Assembly (NCBI GenBank): GCA_023269245.1
Contig: JAHFMB010000010.1
Span: 1-15,146, forward strand
Source: Candidatus Tayloriibacteriota bacterium
Lineage (GTDB): Bacteria > Patescibacteriota > Minisyncoccia > Phycocordibacterales > PALSA-1337
Reading direction: 5' to 3'
Length of the DNA stretch: 15,146 nt
Shown: piece by piece, positions 5,850 to 12,232 of the stretch
How positions within the stretch are numbered: the first letter of the stretch is position 1
How the letters are laid out: every line of letters begins with the position of its first letter
The notes under the pieces: generated by a model
What the model saw: only the letters and a program-made list of their open reading frames with translations
Database searches by the model: none
What the model was told of the DNA's origin: nothing
Program-made: the position numbers and the translations under genes

Positions 5850-6242
5850 TCAGAGTCCGATTGCGCGCAACAAGCGGCGCCAGAACCCTGGGGTTGATGT
5901 TGCGATCCCTGTTGCTGACTGGCGCACGTTGGCAGACTGGGAACTGTCGACGATAACGGCAACCCGCTCACCATCCTTGACTGCATGATATTTGGTACGA
6001 ATCTCGGCCTCCACACCCTGATCGGTCGAGAGATAATCGACGCGGCGCGCAATATCTTGCTGGCGCTGCACAAGGCGTGCATATTCAGCCTGGGCCTGTT
6101 CGAGTTTAGCGGCACTCACCTGTACTTTTCCTTGAATGTTGATGGCCGCCCTCGCCAAGATAAAAACAGCAACCGCAAGAACAATGACGGCAAATGGAGA
6201 GGAAATGAAGCGACGCCACAACGATGTGTTGCTGTATTTCAT
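5850..6242 (-). CDS. FtsB/DivIC-like septum formation initiator (130 aa)
   Basis: Bitopic division protein layout: a short basic cytoplasmic N-terminus, one TM helix (~17-34, FAVIVLAVAVFILARAAI), then a coiled coil (~38-72) and the conserved patch LSTDQGVEAEIRTKYHAVKDGE, which is the FtsB/DivIC signature (the helix after the coiled coil ending in a short beta segment, VAVIVD). The C-terminus adds a ~30-residue tail ending FWRRLLRAIGL. FtsB/DivIC bridges FtsL and FtsQ/DivIB in the divisome. The ATG at 6242 sits one base after the predicted transcription start of a palindromic -10 element, so the message appears leaderless. The gene is divergent from a 35-residue TM protein and is followed closely by tRNA-Gly. 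Confidence 0.88.
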   Translation of the reverse strand: MKYSNTSLWRRFISSPFAVIVLAVAVFILARAAINIQGKVQVSAAKLEQAQAEYARLVQRQQDIARRVDYLSTDQGVEAEIRTKYHAVKDGERVAVIVDSSQSANVRQSATGIATSTPGFWRRLLRAIGL

Positions 6243-6257
6243 ACTTCACAGTATACT
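6229..6257. promoter_or_regulatory. Divergent promoter pair with shared palindromic -10 (AGTATACT)
   Basis: AGTATACT (6250-6257) is self-complementary and provides TATACT on each strand. On the plus strand TTGCTG (6229-6234) lies 17 bp upstream; the predicted start is 6264 and the ATG is at 6267. On the minus strand the predicted start is 6243 and the ftsB-like ATG is at 6242. The two promoters physically overlap. Confidence 0.6.
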
Positions 6258-6266
6258 AGATTCACT

Positions 6267-6374
6267 ATGTTATTTCATCAAAGTTCACAGAAATTCATGC
6301 GCCGATTGATGATCGTCGTGGGTGTTTTGATCATCATCAGCATGGTTTTGCTATATGTTCCGGTTTGGAGATAA
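6267..6374 (+). CDS. Small single-TM protein (35 aa), divergent from ftsB-like gene
   Basis: ATG at 6267 to TAA at 6372-6374. The peptide has a polar/basic start (MLFHQSSQKFMRRL) followed by one strongly hydrophobic helix (MIVVGVLIIISMVLLYVP) and ends VWR, so it is a plausible N-in small membrane protein. It has a TTGCTG-17-TATACT promoter placing the start 3 bases before the ATG, and a terminator (6391-6434) that works in this direction. I recall similar short sequences in Parcubacteria-type genomes but cannot confirm a family. A longer frame reaching back to 5985 overlaps the ftsB-like gene on the opposite strand and is not credible. Co-regulation with ftsB is suggested by the shared -10 element. 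Confidence 0.6.
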   Translation: MLFHQSSQKFMRRLMIVVGVLIIISMVLLYVPVWR

Positions 6375-6390
6375 GCTTAGATTATTTATC

Positions 6391-6434
6391 AAATAAAAAT
6401 AAATGCCGGCCGCACTTGCGTGCAGCCGGCTTTT
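6391..6434. terminator. Bidirectional terminator after the flotillin gene and the 35-aa ORF
   Basis: An 11-bp stem, GCCGGCCGCAC (6405-6415) with GTGCAGCCGGC (6420-6430), one wobble or mismatch depending on strand. Minus-strand reading has a GCAA tetraloop followed by ATTTATTTTTATTT (6404-6391); plus-strand reading is followed by TTTT (6431-6434). Confidence 0.85.
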
Positions 6435-6458
6435 GGTTTCTAACGACCCTGGAACGAG

Positions 6459-8252
6459 TTACGCCTTGGGCTCACTCGGAGCCGGGCTCGACGCGGCCGG
6501 AGCCGCAGTAGGTGCTGTGGGTGGGACAAGTGCCCCGATCATACCCATCAGACCTTGCGGATTGACCTTGATCAGGTCCATCAGCTTCGAGACGTCCACC
6601 CCACGCAGTTTGAGCTGCGCAAGAAAGTCCGTCAGAATCTGCGGGACCAACCCGCCGATCGCCGCAATGCCCGTCTTGGCCGTGTCGCCGCCGCCGAGGT
6701 CGGTGATGGTAACATTGCCAATCTTGGACACGCCTTCGGCGATAGGCTCGAAGATCGCCTTCGCGATTTTCGCACCAGCTTCGCCGCCATGGTCCAGAAG
6801 ACCCGGCAGACGATCGAGGATGAGGATGAGCTTGCCCTGCTCGGACAACTTTTGCAGAGCTTCGGCAAGTTTCTCCGTACCTTCGGCCTCGGCCAGCAGT
6901 TGTTTCTGCTTGCCTTCAGCTTGGGCATTGAGTTGTAGCCGTGTGCCTTCCGCCGTCGCTGCCAACCTGGCTTGCTCACCTGCGGCTTGCGCCAACAGAT
7001 TCGCTTTGTCGCCTTCTGCCTTGGCCAGCAACACCGCCTTGTCACCGTCCGCCTTCGCGGTCAATGTGGCACGTGTGGCTTCAGCTTCAGCCGTTGCGAC
7101 AATCTTCTTCTTCTGGGCTTCACCTTCGCCGGTTTGGATCATTGCGTTCTTGTCACCCTCCGCCTTGATGCGGGCAGTGCTCGCGTTGAGTTCCGCGACT
7201 TGCTTGGCCGCTTCGGCATTAATGACGGCCGACCTTTGATCGGCTTGCGCCTTGGTGATCTGCGTGGCTTCAAGCTCCTTGGTCCTGCGGAGCGCTTCCA
7301 ATTCTTGGACCCTGGTTTGAGCCTGCTTCTCGGCACCGTCACGATCAGCTTCGGCGACCTTCAACTTTTGGTCCTGCTCTGCTTTCGCGATGGCAAAGGC
7401 CGTCTCAGCAATCGCTCGCTTGGCCTCAGTTTGCTGGCTGAACTCCGCGATTTTGACGTCGCGATCCTTTTTGGCTTCAGCAATCTTGGCCTCGTTTTGA
7501 GCGGTAGCTTCGGCCGCTTCACGCTGGGCGCCGCTTGTTTTGACGGCGGTTTCCTTGTTCGCCAACGCGACAGCAATTTCGGAGTCACGCAGAGCCTCGG
7601 CCACTTTCTGCTTGCCAAGGGATGCGATGTAACCGAGCTGGTCGCGGACGTCCTGAATGACCAAGTTGATGACTTCAATGCCGATGCGTTTGCATTCCGG
7701 CGTTGATTCCTTGATCACCTGCTCATTGAGCTTCTGGCGTTCGCGGAGCAACTGGTCAATGGTAAGGTTACCAGTAATCGAACGGACGTGACCCTTGAGG
7801 ATGTTCTGAATGAACTCGAGGCGTTCCTCGGGAGTTTTGTTGAGGAAGTTGGTAACTGCGTTACCCAAATCCTCTTCCGCCGTCGAAAGACGGCAGGTAG
7901 CCACTCCTTTGATGTCAACGCCGACGCTGTCCGCATTGGGGATGTTGGTCTCACCAACTTCCACCTGGAAAGCGGCGATCTTGATGATCTCGACCTTTTC
8001 CACGATGGGAAGAAGGATCTTGCCGCCGCCCTGGAGGATGAAGAATCCGCGGGTTTGCGTACTGCCGTCGGCCGCCTTGAACTTGTACTTGCGTCCTGAG
8101 AACACGGCGATTTCGTCCGGGCCGACCTTCACATAGCGTGTGGCCACGAACCGGATGATGAGTGAGACTGCGATCACAATGAAGATCGCGGCTATCGGAA
8201 TGGACAGCAGCTTCGGATTTACATCAAAAGCTGCGAGCATTATTGTATTCAT
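6459..8252 (-). CDS. Flotillin / YqiK-like SPFH-domain protein (597 aa)
   Basis: A membrane-anchored scaffold of the flotillin type, which organises membrane microdomains. In order: N-terminal TM anchor (~17-37); SPFH/PHB domain (~38-215) with VKVGPDEIAVFSGRK and GVDIKGVATCRL; a long Ala/Glu/Lys/Gln coiled coil (~215-470); a Gly-rich linker (DLGGGDTAKTG, 518-528); and a C-terminal helical region with a Pro/Ala tail. Residues 390-466 form seven consecutive 11-residue units of the type A-E/D-G-D-K-A-x-L-L-A-x, with another at 364-374. This is a hendecad coiled coil. The gene lies 62 bp downstream of an NfeD/YqiJ-like gene on the same strand, the pairing known from yuaF-yuaG and yqiJ-yqiK. CAAGGG about 12 bases before the ATG is a weak ribosome site. 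Long open frames on the opposite strand here are shadows of its biased codons. Confidence 0.95.
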   Translation of the reverse strand: MNTIMLAAFDVNPKLLSIPIAAIFIVIAVSLIIRFVATRYVKVGPDEIAVFSGRKYKFKAADGSTQTRGFFILQGGGKILLPIVEKVEIIKIAAFQVEVGETNIPNADSVGVDIKGVATCRLSTAEEDLGNAVTNFLNKTPEERLEFIQNILKGHVRSITGNLTIDQLLRERQKLNEQVIKESTPECKRIGIEVINLVIQDVRDQLGYIASLGKQKVAEALRDSEIAVALANKETAVKTSGAQREAAEATAQNEAKIAEAKKDRDVKIAEFSQQTEAKRAIAETAFAIAKAEQDQKLKVAEADRDGAEKQAQTRVQELEALRRTKELEATQITKAQADQRSAVINAEAAKQVAELNASTARIKAEGDKNAMIQTGEGEAQKKKIVATAEAEATRATLTAKADGDKAVLLAKAEGDKANLLAQAAGEQARLAATAEGTRLQLNAQAEGKQKQLLAEAEGTEKLAEALQKLSEQGKLILILDRLPGLLDHGGEAGAKIAKAIFEPIAEGVSKIGNVTITDLGGGDTAKTGIAAIGGLVPQILTDFLAQLKLRGVDVSKLMDLIKVNPQGLMGMIGALVPPTAPTAAPAASSPAPSEPKA

Positions 8253-8314
8253 GGATTTCGATTTCCCTTGTCTTGTTTTTCTGTTTCTTGCTGTTTGGTT
8301 TTGCGTTTTTCTGC

Positions 8315-8896
8315 TCAGGCCACCGGTTCCACCAACAAGGCGTCACCCGACACGGCCATGATTTTTGCCTGCCTGCCTGCGGGGAGTTCACCACCGTTCG
8401 CCATGCGTGCCAGTCGAGTCGTCGACTGACGTGCCGCGACAAAGGTGATTTCACCAACACCGCCGGAAGGAATCCGCGTGGTTACTTGTCCGACGGCTCC
8501 GACAATATCAGCATTGGTGACCAACGAATTGGCCTGCTGACTGTAGAGTAACCGCAGACTATAGAGCGCAACTGCGCCCACAGCGAAACCACTGAGAAGC
8601 GCAATGACGACGCTCCAATGAGGCCGTGCGCCATATACGCTTGCAACTGCACCACCAGATCCAAAGGCGAGCAGGAAGATACACAGCACTTTCGGCGAGA
8701 AAACACTCACCGTCGAGTAGCTGTGCGCACCGCCCGCGTCGTGATCGTGGTCATGGTCGTGATCTGCAACTTCCCCGTCATGATCATGCCCTCCTCCGAA
8801 GAAGAAGCTGACAAGGAGAAACAACATTGCCATCCCGGCAATGCTCAGATAGACAATCATCTGAGTTGATTGGAATATCGACTGGAGTGTGTTCAT
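8315..8896 (-). CDS. NfeD/YqiJ-like membrane protein with Asp/His-rich segment (193 aa)
   Basis: Partner-type protein for the flotillin downstream. From the chosen start: TM1 (~13-33); a segment of alternating His and Asp (HDHD at 37-40, then six HD pairs in 45-53 and a further His58); TM2 (~66-88); TM3 (~95-118); and a C-terminal OB-fold-like beta domain (~125-193, VGAVGQVTTRIPSGGVGEITF) as in NfeD/DUF1449 proteins. The acidic His segment could bind divalent metals (inference). I chose ATG 8896: the promoter TTGACA-16-CATAAT predicts a start near 8972, so an upstream in-frame ATG at 8977 would not be in the message, and TM1 begins properly after 8896. GGA lies 8 bases upstream. No terminator separates it from the flotillin gene, so they likely form an operon. 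Confidence 0.85.
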   Translation of the reverse strand: MNTLQSIFQSTQMIVYLSIAGMAMLFLLVSFFFGGGHDHDGEVADHDHDHDHDAGGAHSYSTVSVFSPKVLCIFLLAFGSGGAVASVYGARPHWSVVIALLSGFAVGAVALYSLRLLYSQQANSLVTNADIVGAVGQVTTRIPSGGVGEITFVAARQSTTRLARMANGGELPAGRQAKIMAVSGDALLVEPVA

Positions 8897-8978
8897 AGTT
8901 GTTCCGATCTGCTTGATTGAATTGTTGCGTTGTTTTGTGTTCCAGAGTGTCAAAGAACCCCGAACACTTCTGCGCATT

Positions 8979-9006
8979 ATTATGCATACAATCCATGATT
9001 TGTCAA
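8979..9006 (-). promoter_or_regulatory. Sigma70-type promoter of the NfeD-flotillin operon
   Basis: Minus strand: perfect TTGACA (9006-9001), 16-bp spacer, CATAAT (8984-8979). Predicted start ~8972 and a ~76-nt leader before the ATG at 8896. Confidence 0.7.
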
Positions 9007-9042
9007 TAGTAATTCTCCCAATTATGTGGCCCTATTTTTTTA

Positions 9043-9076
9043 TAAAAAAGCGCCGTCCGGGAGGTCCCCGAACGGC
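9043..9076 (-). terminator. Intrinsic terminator of the helical-repeat protein gene
   Basis: Minus strand: a 10-bp stem GCCGTTCGGG (9076-9067) with CCCGGACGGC (9061-9052), one T-G pair, then GC and TTTTTTA. It begins 15 bp after the TGA at 9094-9092. Confidence 0.9.
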
Positions 9077-9091
9077 TCTTGAATCGCTCAT

Positions 9092-10342
9092 TCAGTTTGC
9101 GGCAAGACGGCTTTCTGCCGCTGTACGAAGGTCATCATCACCTGTCAACCGAGCGATTATCTTGACCTCGCTGGGAGTGGCCAGGGAGAAGATATGCTCG
9201 AACATCTTGTCGAGGACATCAGAATCCGTCGAGTAATTATCCTGGTAGTCCAGATAGAGCTCGAGTGCTCCGTCAACCGTCTTTTTGGCACGGATGAGAT
9301 GGATGAACGCAATGTTTTCGAGCGCATCCACCTGCGTCCCGTCACGAATCTCAGCCCACTGCTCTTCAGTGAAGACGACTTTCTCGATAGCCTCGAGGGC
9401 TTCCTTCGTATCATCGTCGTGAGAGTTATCAGTGGCCTCAACCAGACTGACCCAGTGATCAGGTGTCTTTGCCAAAGCAATCGCCCGATCGAGGAGCATG
9501 TTCGAAAAGTCGTTGAGGTCCGAGCGACCAGCGTACATTTCGATCCACTTCTCGCACGGTTCATCGCACTTTGAGGCCTTCTCGACGACGCCGGCGATGA
9601 ACGGGCTGTCCGATTCGAGTTCGTCGAACAGACTCTCGAATTCGTCCAGTGTTGTTGATTTACCGAGGCGCCATTCGAGCGCTTTGGCATACAACGGATC
9701 TCCATCAGGCAAATCCGTCACAGCCTCGTCCCACTCACTGGAGTCAGAAGCCAGCTCGCAAATCTTTGCAAAGGCGAGCTTCTCGGGGTCCGATTGCCTC
9801 TGGGCCAAACGATAAATCTTGACCCAATGACTGAAGTCAGTGGCATAGCGACTCATCGCCGCGACAGCCTTCTGAAGTTCTTCAGCAAGAGCCTTGTCCG
9901 ACTCGAACCGATCACTAAGTGTCTCCGCGACATCATAGCTCGTGGCGAGTGCCAACAGACGTTCAACCGCCTGTTTTGCCAAGGGGCTGCCAACCGCAGT
10001 TCCATCAAAGATGGCGAGCCAGTCATCAGAATCAACCGCCAATTTCGCGAGCTTCGAAGCGGCTAATGTCTCGTTGGCGCTCCCTTCGGTCTCGCTTTGG
10101 TACAGCGCAAGGCATTCCTCGATCGAAGTAGCGTCCCGCAGTTTGTCTGCAAAACTTTCACTCGTCTGGATGATAACCTTGCGAAGCGGAGGAGCTGGTT
10201 TAACCTCGGCACGTGAAGCGGGCTGGGGTGCAGTGGGTGATTGAGGTTTCACTTGTGAGACCACTGGTCCCATGTCAGTACGACGAATGTCAGGCTTTCC
10301 AAGGTCGGTAATTGCCGACCAAACAGTTTTAAAAAGGCTCAT
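9092..10342 (-). CDS. Acidic tandem helical-repeat (alpha-solenoid) protein of unknown function (416 aa)
   Basis: I do not recognise a named family. The first ~55 residues are linker-like (MSLFKTVWSAITDLG, then a Pro/Ala/Gln-rich stretch). The rest is soluble, acidic and helix-rich, and can be laid out as about eleven units of 29-35 residues. Typical units read DDWLAIFDGTAVGSPLAKQA, SHWVKIYRLAQRQSDPEKLA and DHWVSLVEATDNSHDDDTKE, each followed by a second helix ending near A/L-x-x-L-A-x-(D/T). Key positions are Trp at the third place of the unit, a hydrophobic-aromatic pair four residues on, and Ala in the second helix. Such two-helix repeats build TPR/HEAT-like solenoids that bind proteins. 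I chose ATG 10342 over 10369 because GGAAGGAA (10354-10347) sits 4 bases upstream, the clearest Shine-Dalgarno in the window. It has its own promoter and terminator, between lepA and the flotillin operon. Confidence 0.8.
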   Translation of the reverse strand: MSLFKTVWSAITDLGKPDIRRTDMGPVVSQVKPQSPTAPQPASRAEVKPAPPLRKVIIQTSESFADKLRDATSIEECLALYQSETEGSANETLAASKLAKLAVDSDDWLAIFDGTAVGSPLAKQAVERLLALATSYDVAETLSDRFESDKALAEELQKAVAAMSRYATDFSHWVKIYRLAQRQSDPEKLAFAKICELASDSSEWDEAVTDLPDGDPLYAKALEWRLGKSTTLDEFESLFDELESDSPFIAGVVEKASKCDEPCEKWIEMYAGRSDLNDFSNMLLDRAIALAKTPDHWVSLVEATDNSHDDDTKEALEAIEKVVFTEEQWAEIRDGTQVDALENIAFIHLIRAKKTVDGALELYLDYQDNYSTDSDVLDKMFEHIFSLATPSEVKIIARLTGDDDLRTAAESRLAAN

Positions 10343-10346
10343 GTGA

Positions 10347-10410
10347 TTCCTTCCGGGGTTGACCGTCATTATCTAAGAAGGAAATTATCACGAATATGCA
10401 CTTCCGTCAA
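10347..10410 (-). promoter_or_regulatory. Promoter and Shine-Dalgarno of the helical-repeat protein gene
   Basis: Minus strand: TTGACG (10410-10405) directly after the lepA stop. The -10 is ambiguous: GATAAT (10389-10384) at 15-bp spacing or TAATTT (10387-10382) at 17 bp. The Shine-Dalgarno GGAAGGAA at 10354-10347 fixes the start at 10342. Confidence 0.45.
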
Positions 10411-10411
10411 C

Positions 10412-12208
10412 CTACTCTCCCGCCCTCATCATCTTGACGAACACATCCTGAGGTATGGTCACCGTACCATGCTCCTTGAGTCGTTTTCGCCCTTCTTTTT
10501 GCTTTTCGCGCAACTTCATTTTGCGGGTAATATCACCGCCCGAGAGTGTGCCCGCAGCATCTTTCTTCTTGCCTGAAATAGAACGTGAGGAAATAATGCG
10601 TCCGAGCGCCTTGGATTGGATCTTGTAGGTAAACAGCTCGCGCGGCATAATTTCGTAGAGTTTTTCGACTGCGGTCTCGGCATCCTGTTCAACACGGCGA
10701 CGCGAGACGACACGAGCAAATGCAGGAACGGGTTCATCCGCAACGAGGATGTCCATACGGACCACGTCGGCCGGACGATTCTCAGTAATATCATATGAAA
10801 TAGAAGCATATCCTGACGAAACACTCTTAACCTCATCAAAAAAGTTGCGCATCAACTCGCGGAGCGGCATACGCATGGTAAGCATGGTGCGATTGTCGCC
10901 GAAGTTTTCCGTGCCAATAACCTCAGCTTCGTGGTCATACAGAGACTTCATCAAACCACTCAAATATGCGGGAGGTGTAATGATTTTCATAGTTACAATC
11001 GGCTCAGATACATTGGCCACGTCATGCTCGTCCGGAAATAACGACGGCGAATACACCGTCATTTTTTTACCATTTTTAAGCTCAACGGAATACGTAATGC
11101 TTGGGTGAGTTACCACCAAATTGAGATTGAACTCGCGGCGCAGGCGTTCGGTGATGATCTCAAGGTGCAACATGCCGAGGAATCCACAGCGATAGCCTTT
11201 TCCAAGCGTCCCTGAGGCCTCTTCTTCATAGGTAAATGAGGAATCCGACAAGCGAAGACGGCCAAGGGCTTGGCGCAGTAAGGCGAGATCATCCTGGCTT
11301 TCAGGATATAAGGAAGCCCACACCACTGGACGTGGACTCTTGTACCCTGCCAACGGCGGCAAGGTATCCTTGAGCGAAGCAATAGTATCACCGACCGATG
11401 CAATGCCTGGCTCTTTTATCCCCGTCACAATATAGCCAATTTCACCAGCACTGATTGAATCTGTCGGCGTATTATCGGGAGCAAAAATGCCAACCTCAAT
11501 AGGCTCGAATACTTTGTCGGCAATCTTAAATTTCACCTTATTATGCCGGCTTACAGTACCGTTCATCACACGAGTATAGACGATAACGCCCGTGTGGTTT
11601 GAATATTGAAAATCAAAAATAATGGAACGAAATTCGTCGGTTACATCAGGAGAACTTGGTGCCGGAACGCGGCGGATGACTTCGTTCAAGAGATGTTCGA
11701 CCCCCTCACCTGTTCTACCAGAAACCTTGAGAACATCTTCTGGTGAGCATTCGAGTAGTTGGCATACCTCCGCAATAACCTCATCCGTGCGCGCCAGTGG
11801 CGAGTCGATCTTACTCACTGTCGGGATAATGGTAAGACCAGCTTCGCGTGCCATATTGAGTGTGGTAAGCGTCTGCGCCTGAACACCTTGTGTTGCGTCA
11901 ACAAGAAGGATTGAGCCCTCAACAGCCTTGAGGGAACGAGAGACTTCATATGAAAAGTCGATGTGACCCGGCGTGTCGATGAGATTCAAGATGTATTCCT
12001 CGTTATTAGCACGCCATGACATGCGCACCGGTTGCATCTTGATAGTAATTCCCCTTTCGCGCTCCAGTTCCATACTATCGAGAACCTGCTCCTGCATTTT
12101 ACGCTTTTCAATAGTCCCAGTGATTTCAAGCAAACGATCGGCAAGTGTGGACTTGCCGTGGTCTATATGGGCGATAATAGAGAAATTGCGGATATGGGCA
12201 GGATTCAT
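10412..12208 (-). CDS. lepA: Elongation factor 4 (LepA), back-translocating ribosomal GTPase
   Basis: At 598 aa it is full length. It has the LepA domain order: GTPase (P-loop AHIDHGKS 13-20; switch II DTPGHIDF 78-85), domain II beta barrel, EF-G-like domains III and V, and the LepA-specific C-terminal domain ending EKQKEGRKRLKEHG...IPQDVFVKMM. EF4 acts on the ribosome during initiation or elongation under stress. Oddity: the G4 guanine-recognition motif reads SKID (132-135) instead of NKID, from AGT where AAT is expected; G5 reads SGRTG rather than SAKTG. The ATG at 12208 gives the usual MNPAHIRNFSIIAHIDHGKS start. TGC-TATATT (12226-12218) predicts transcription 3 bases before the ATG, so it looks leaderless. 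murJ ends 24 bp upstream, so read-through from murJ is possible too. Confidence 0.97.
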   Translation of the reverse strand: MNPAHIRNFSIIAHIDHGKSTLADRLLEITGTIEKRKMQEQVLDSMELERERGITIKMQPVRMSWRANNEEYILNLIDTPGHIDFSYEVSRSLKAVEGSILLVDATQGVQAQTLTTLNMAREAGLTIIPTVSKIDSPLARTDEVIAEVCQLLECSPEDVLKVSGRTGEGVEHLLNEVIRRVPAPSSPDVTDEFRSIIFDFQYSNHTGVIVYTRVMNGTVSRHNKVKFKIADKVFEPIEVGIFAPDNTPTDSISAGEIGYIVTGIKEPGIASVGDTIASLKDTLPPLAGYKSPRPVVWASLYPESQDDLALLRQALGRLRLSDSSFTYEEEASGTLGKGYRCGFLGMLHLEIITERLRREFNLNLVVTHPSITYSVELKNGKKMTVYSPSLFPDEHDVANVSEPIVTMKIITPPAYLSGLMKSLYDHEAEVIGTENFGDNRTMLTMRMPLRELMRNFFDEVKSVSSGYASISYDITENRPADVVRMDILVADEPVPAFARVVSRRRVEQDAETAVEKLYEIMPRELFTYKIQSKALGRIISSRSISGKKKDAAGTLSGGDITRKMKLREKQKEGRKRLKEHGTVTIPQDVFVKMMRAGE

Positions 12209-12217
12209 TGCCTAGTG

Positions 12218-12226
12218 AATATAGCA
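12218..12226 (-). promoter_or_regulatory. Extended -10 promoter of lepA (near-leaderless)
   Basis: Minus strand TGC-TATATT (12226-12218), lying in the 24-bp gap between murJ and lepA. Predicted start 12211, three bases before the ATG. No clear -35; that position is inside the murJ coding end. Confidence 0.45.
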
Positions 12227-12232
12227 GAAAAC

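Noticed and set aside
6403-7239. 278-codon plus-strand frame opposite the flotillin gene
   Set aside because: Antisense shadow of Ala/Glu/Lys-rich coding, giving Ser/Ala/Pro-rich low-complexity product. It also begins inside the terminator hairpin.
6972-7706. 244-codon plus-strand frame opposite the flotillin coiled coil
   Set aside because: Another shadow of the repeat-rich flotillin codons: the Leu/Gly/Phe-rich product has no recognisable domain.
8896-8977. Longer start for the NfeD-like protein at 8977
   Set aside because: It overlaps the -10 region and adds a polar, non-conserved lead before TM1.
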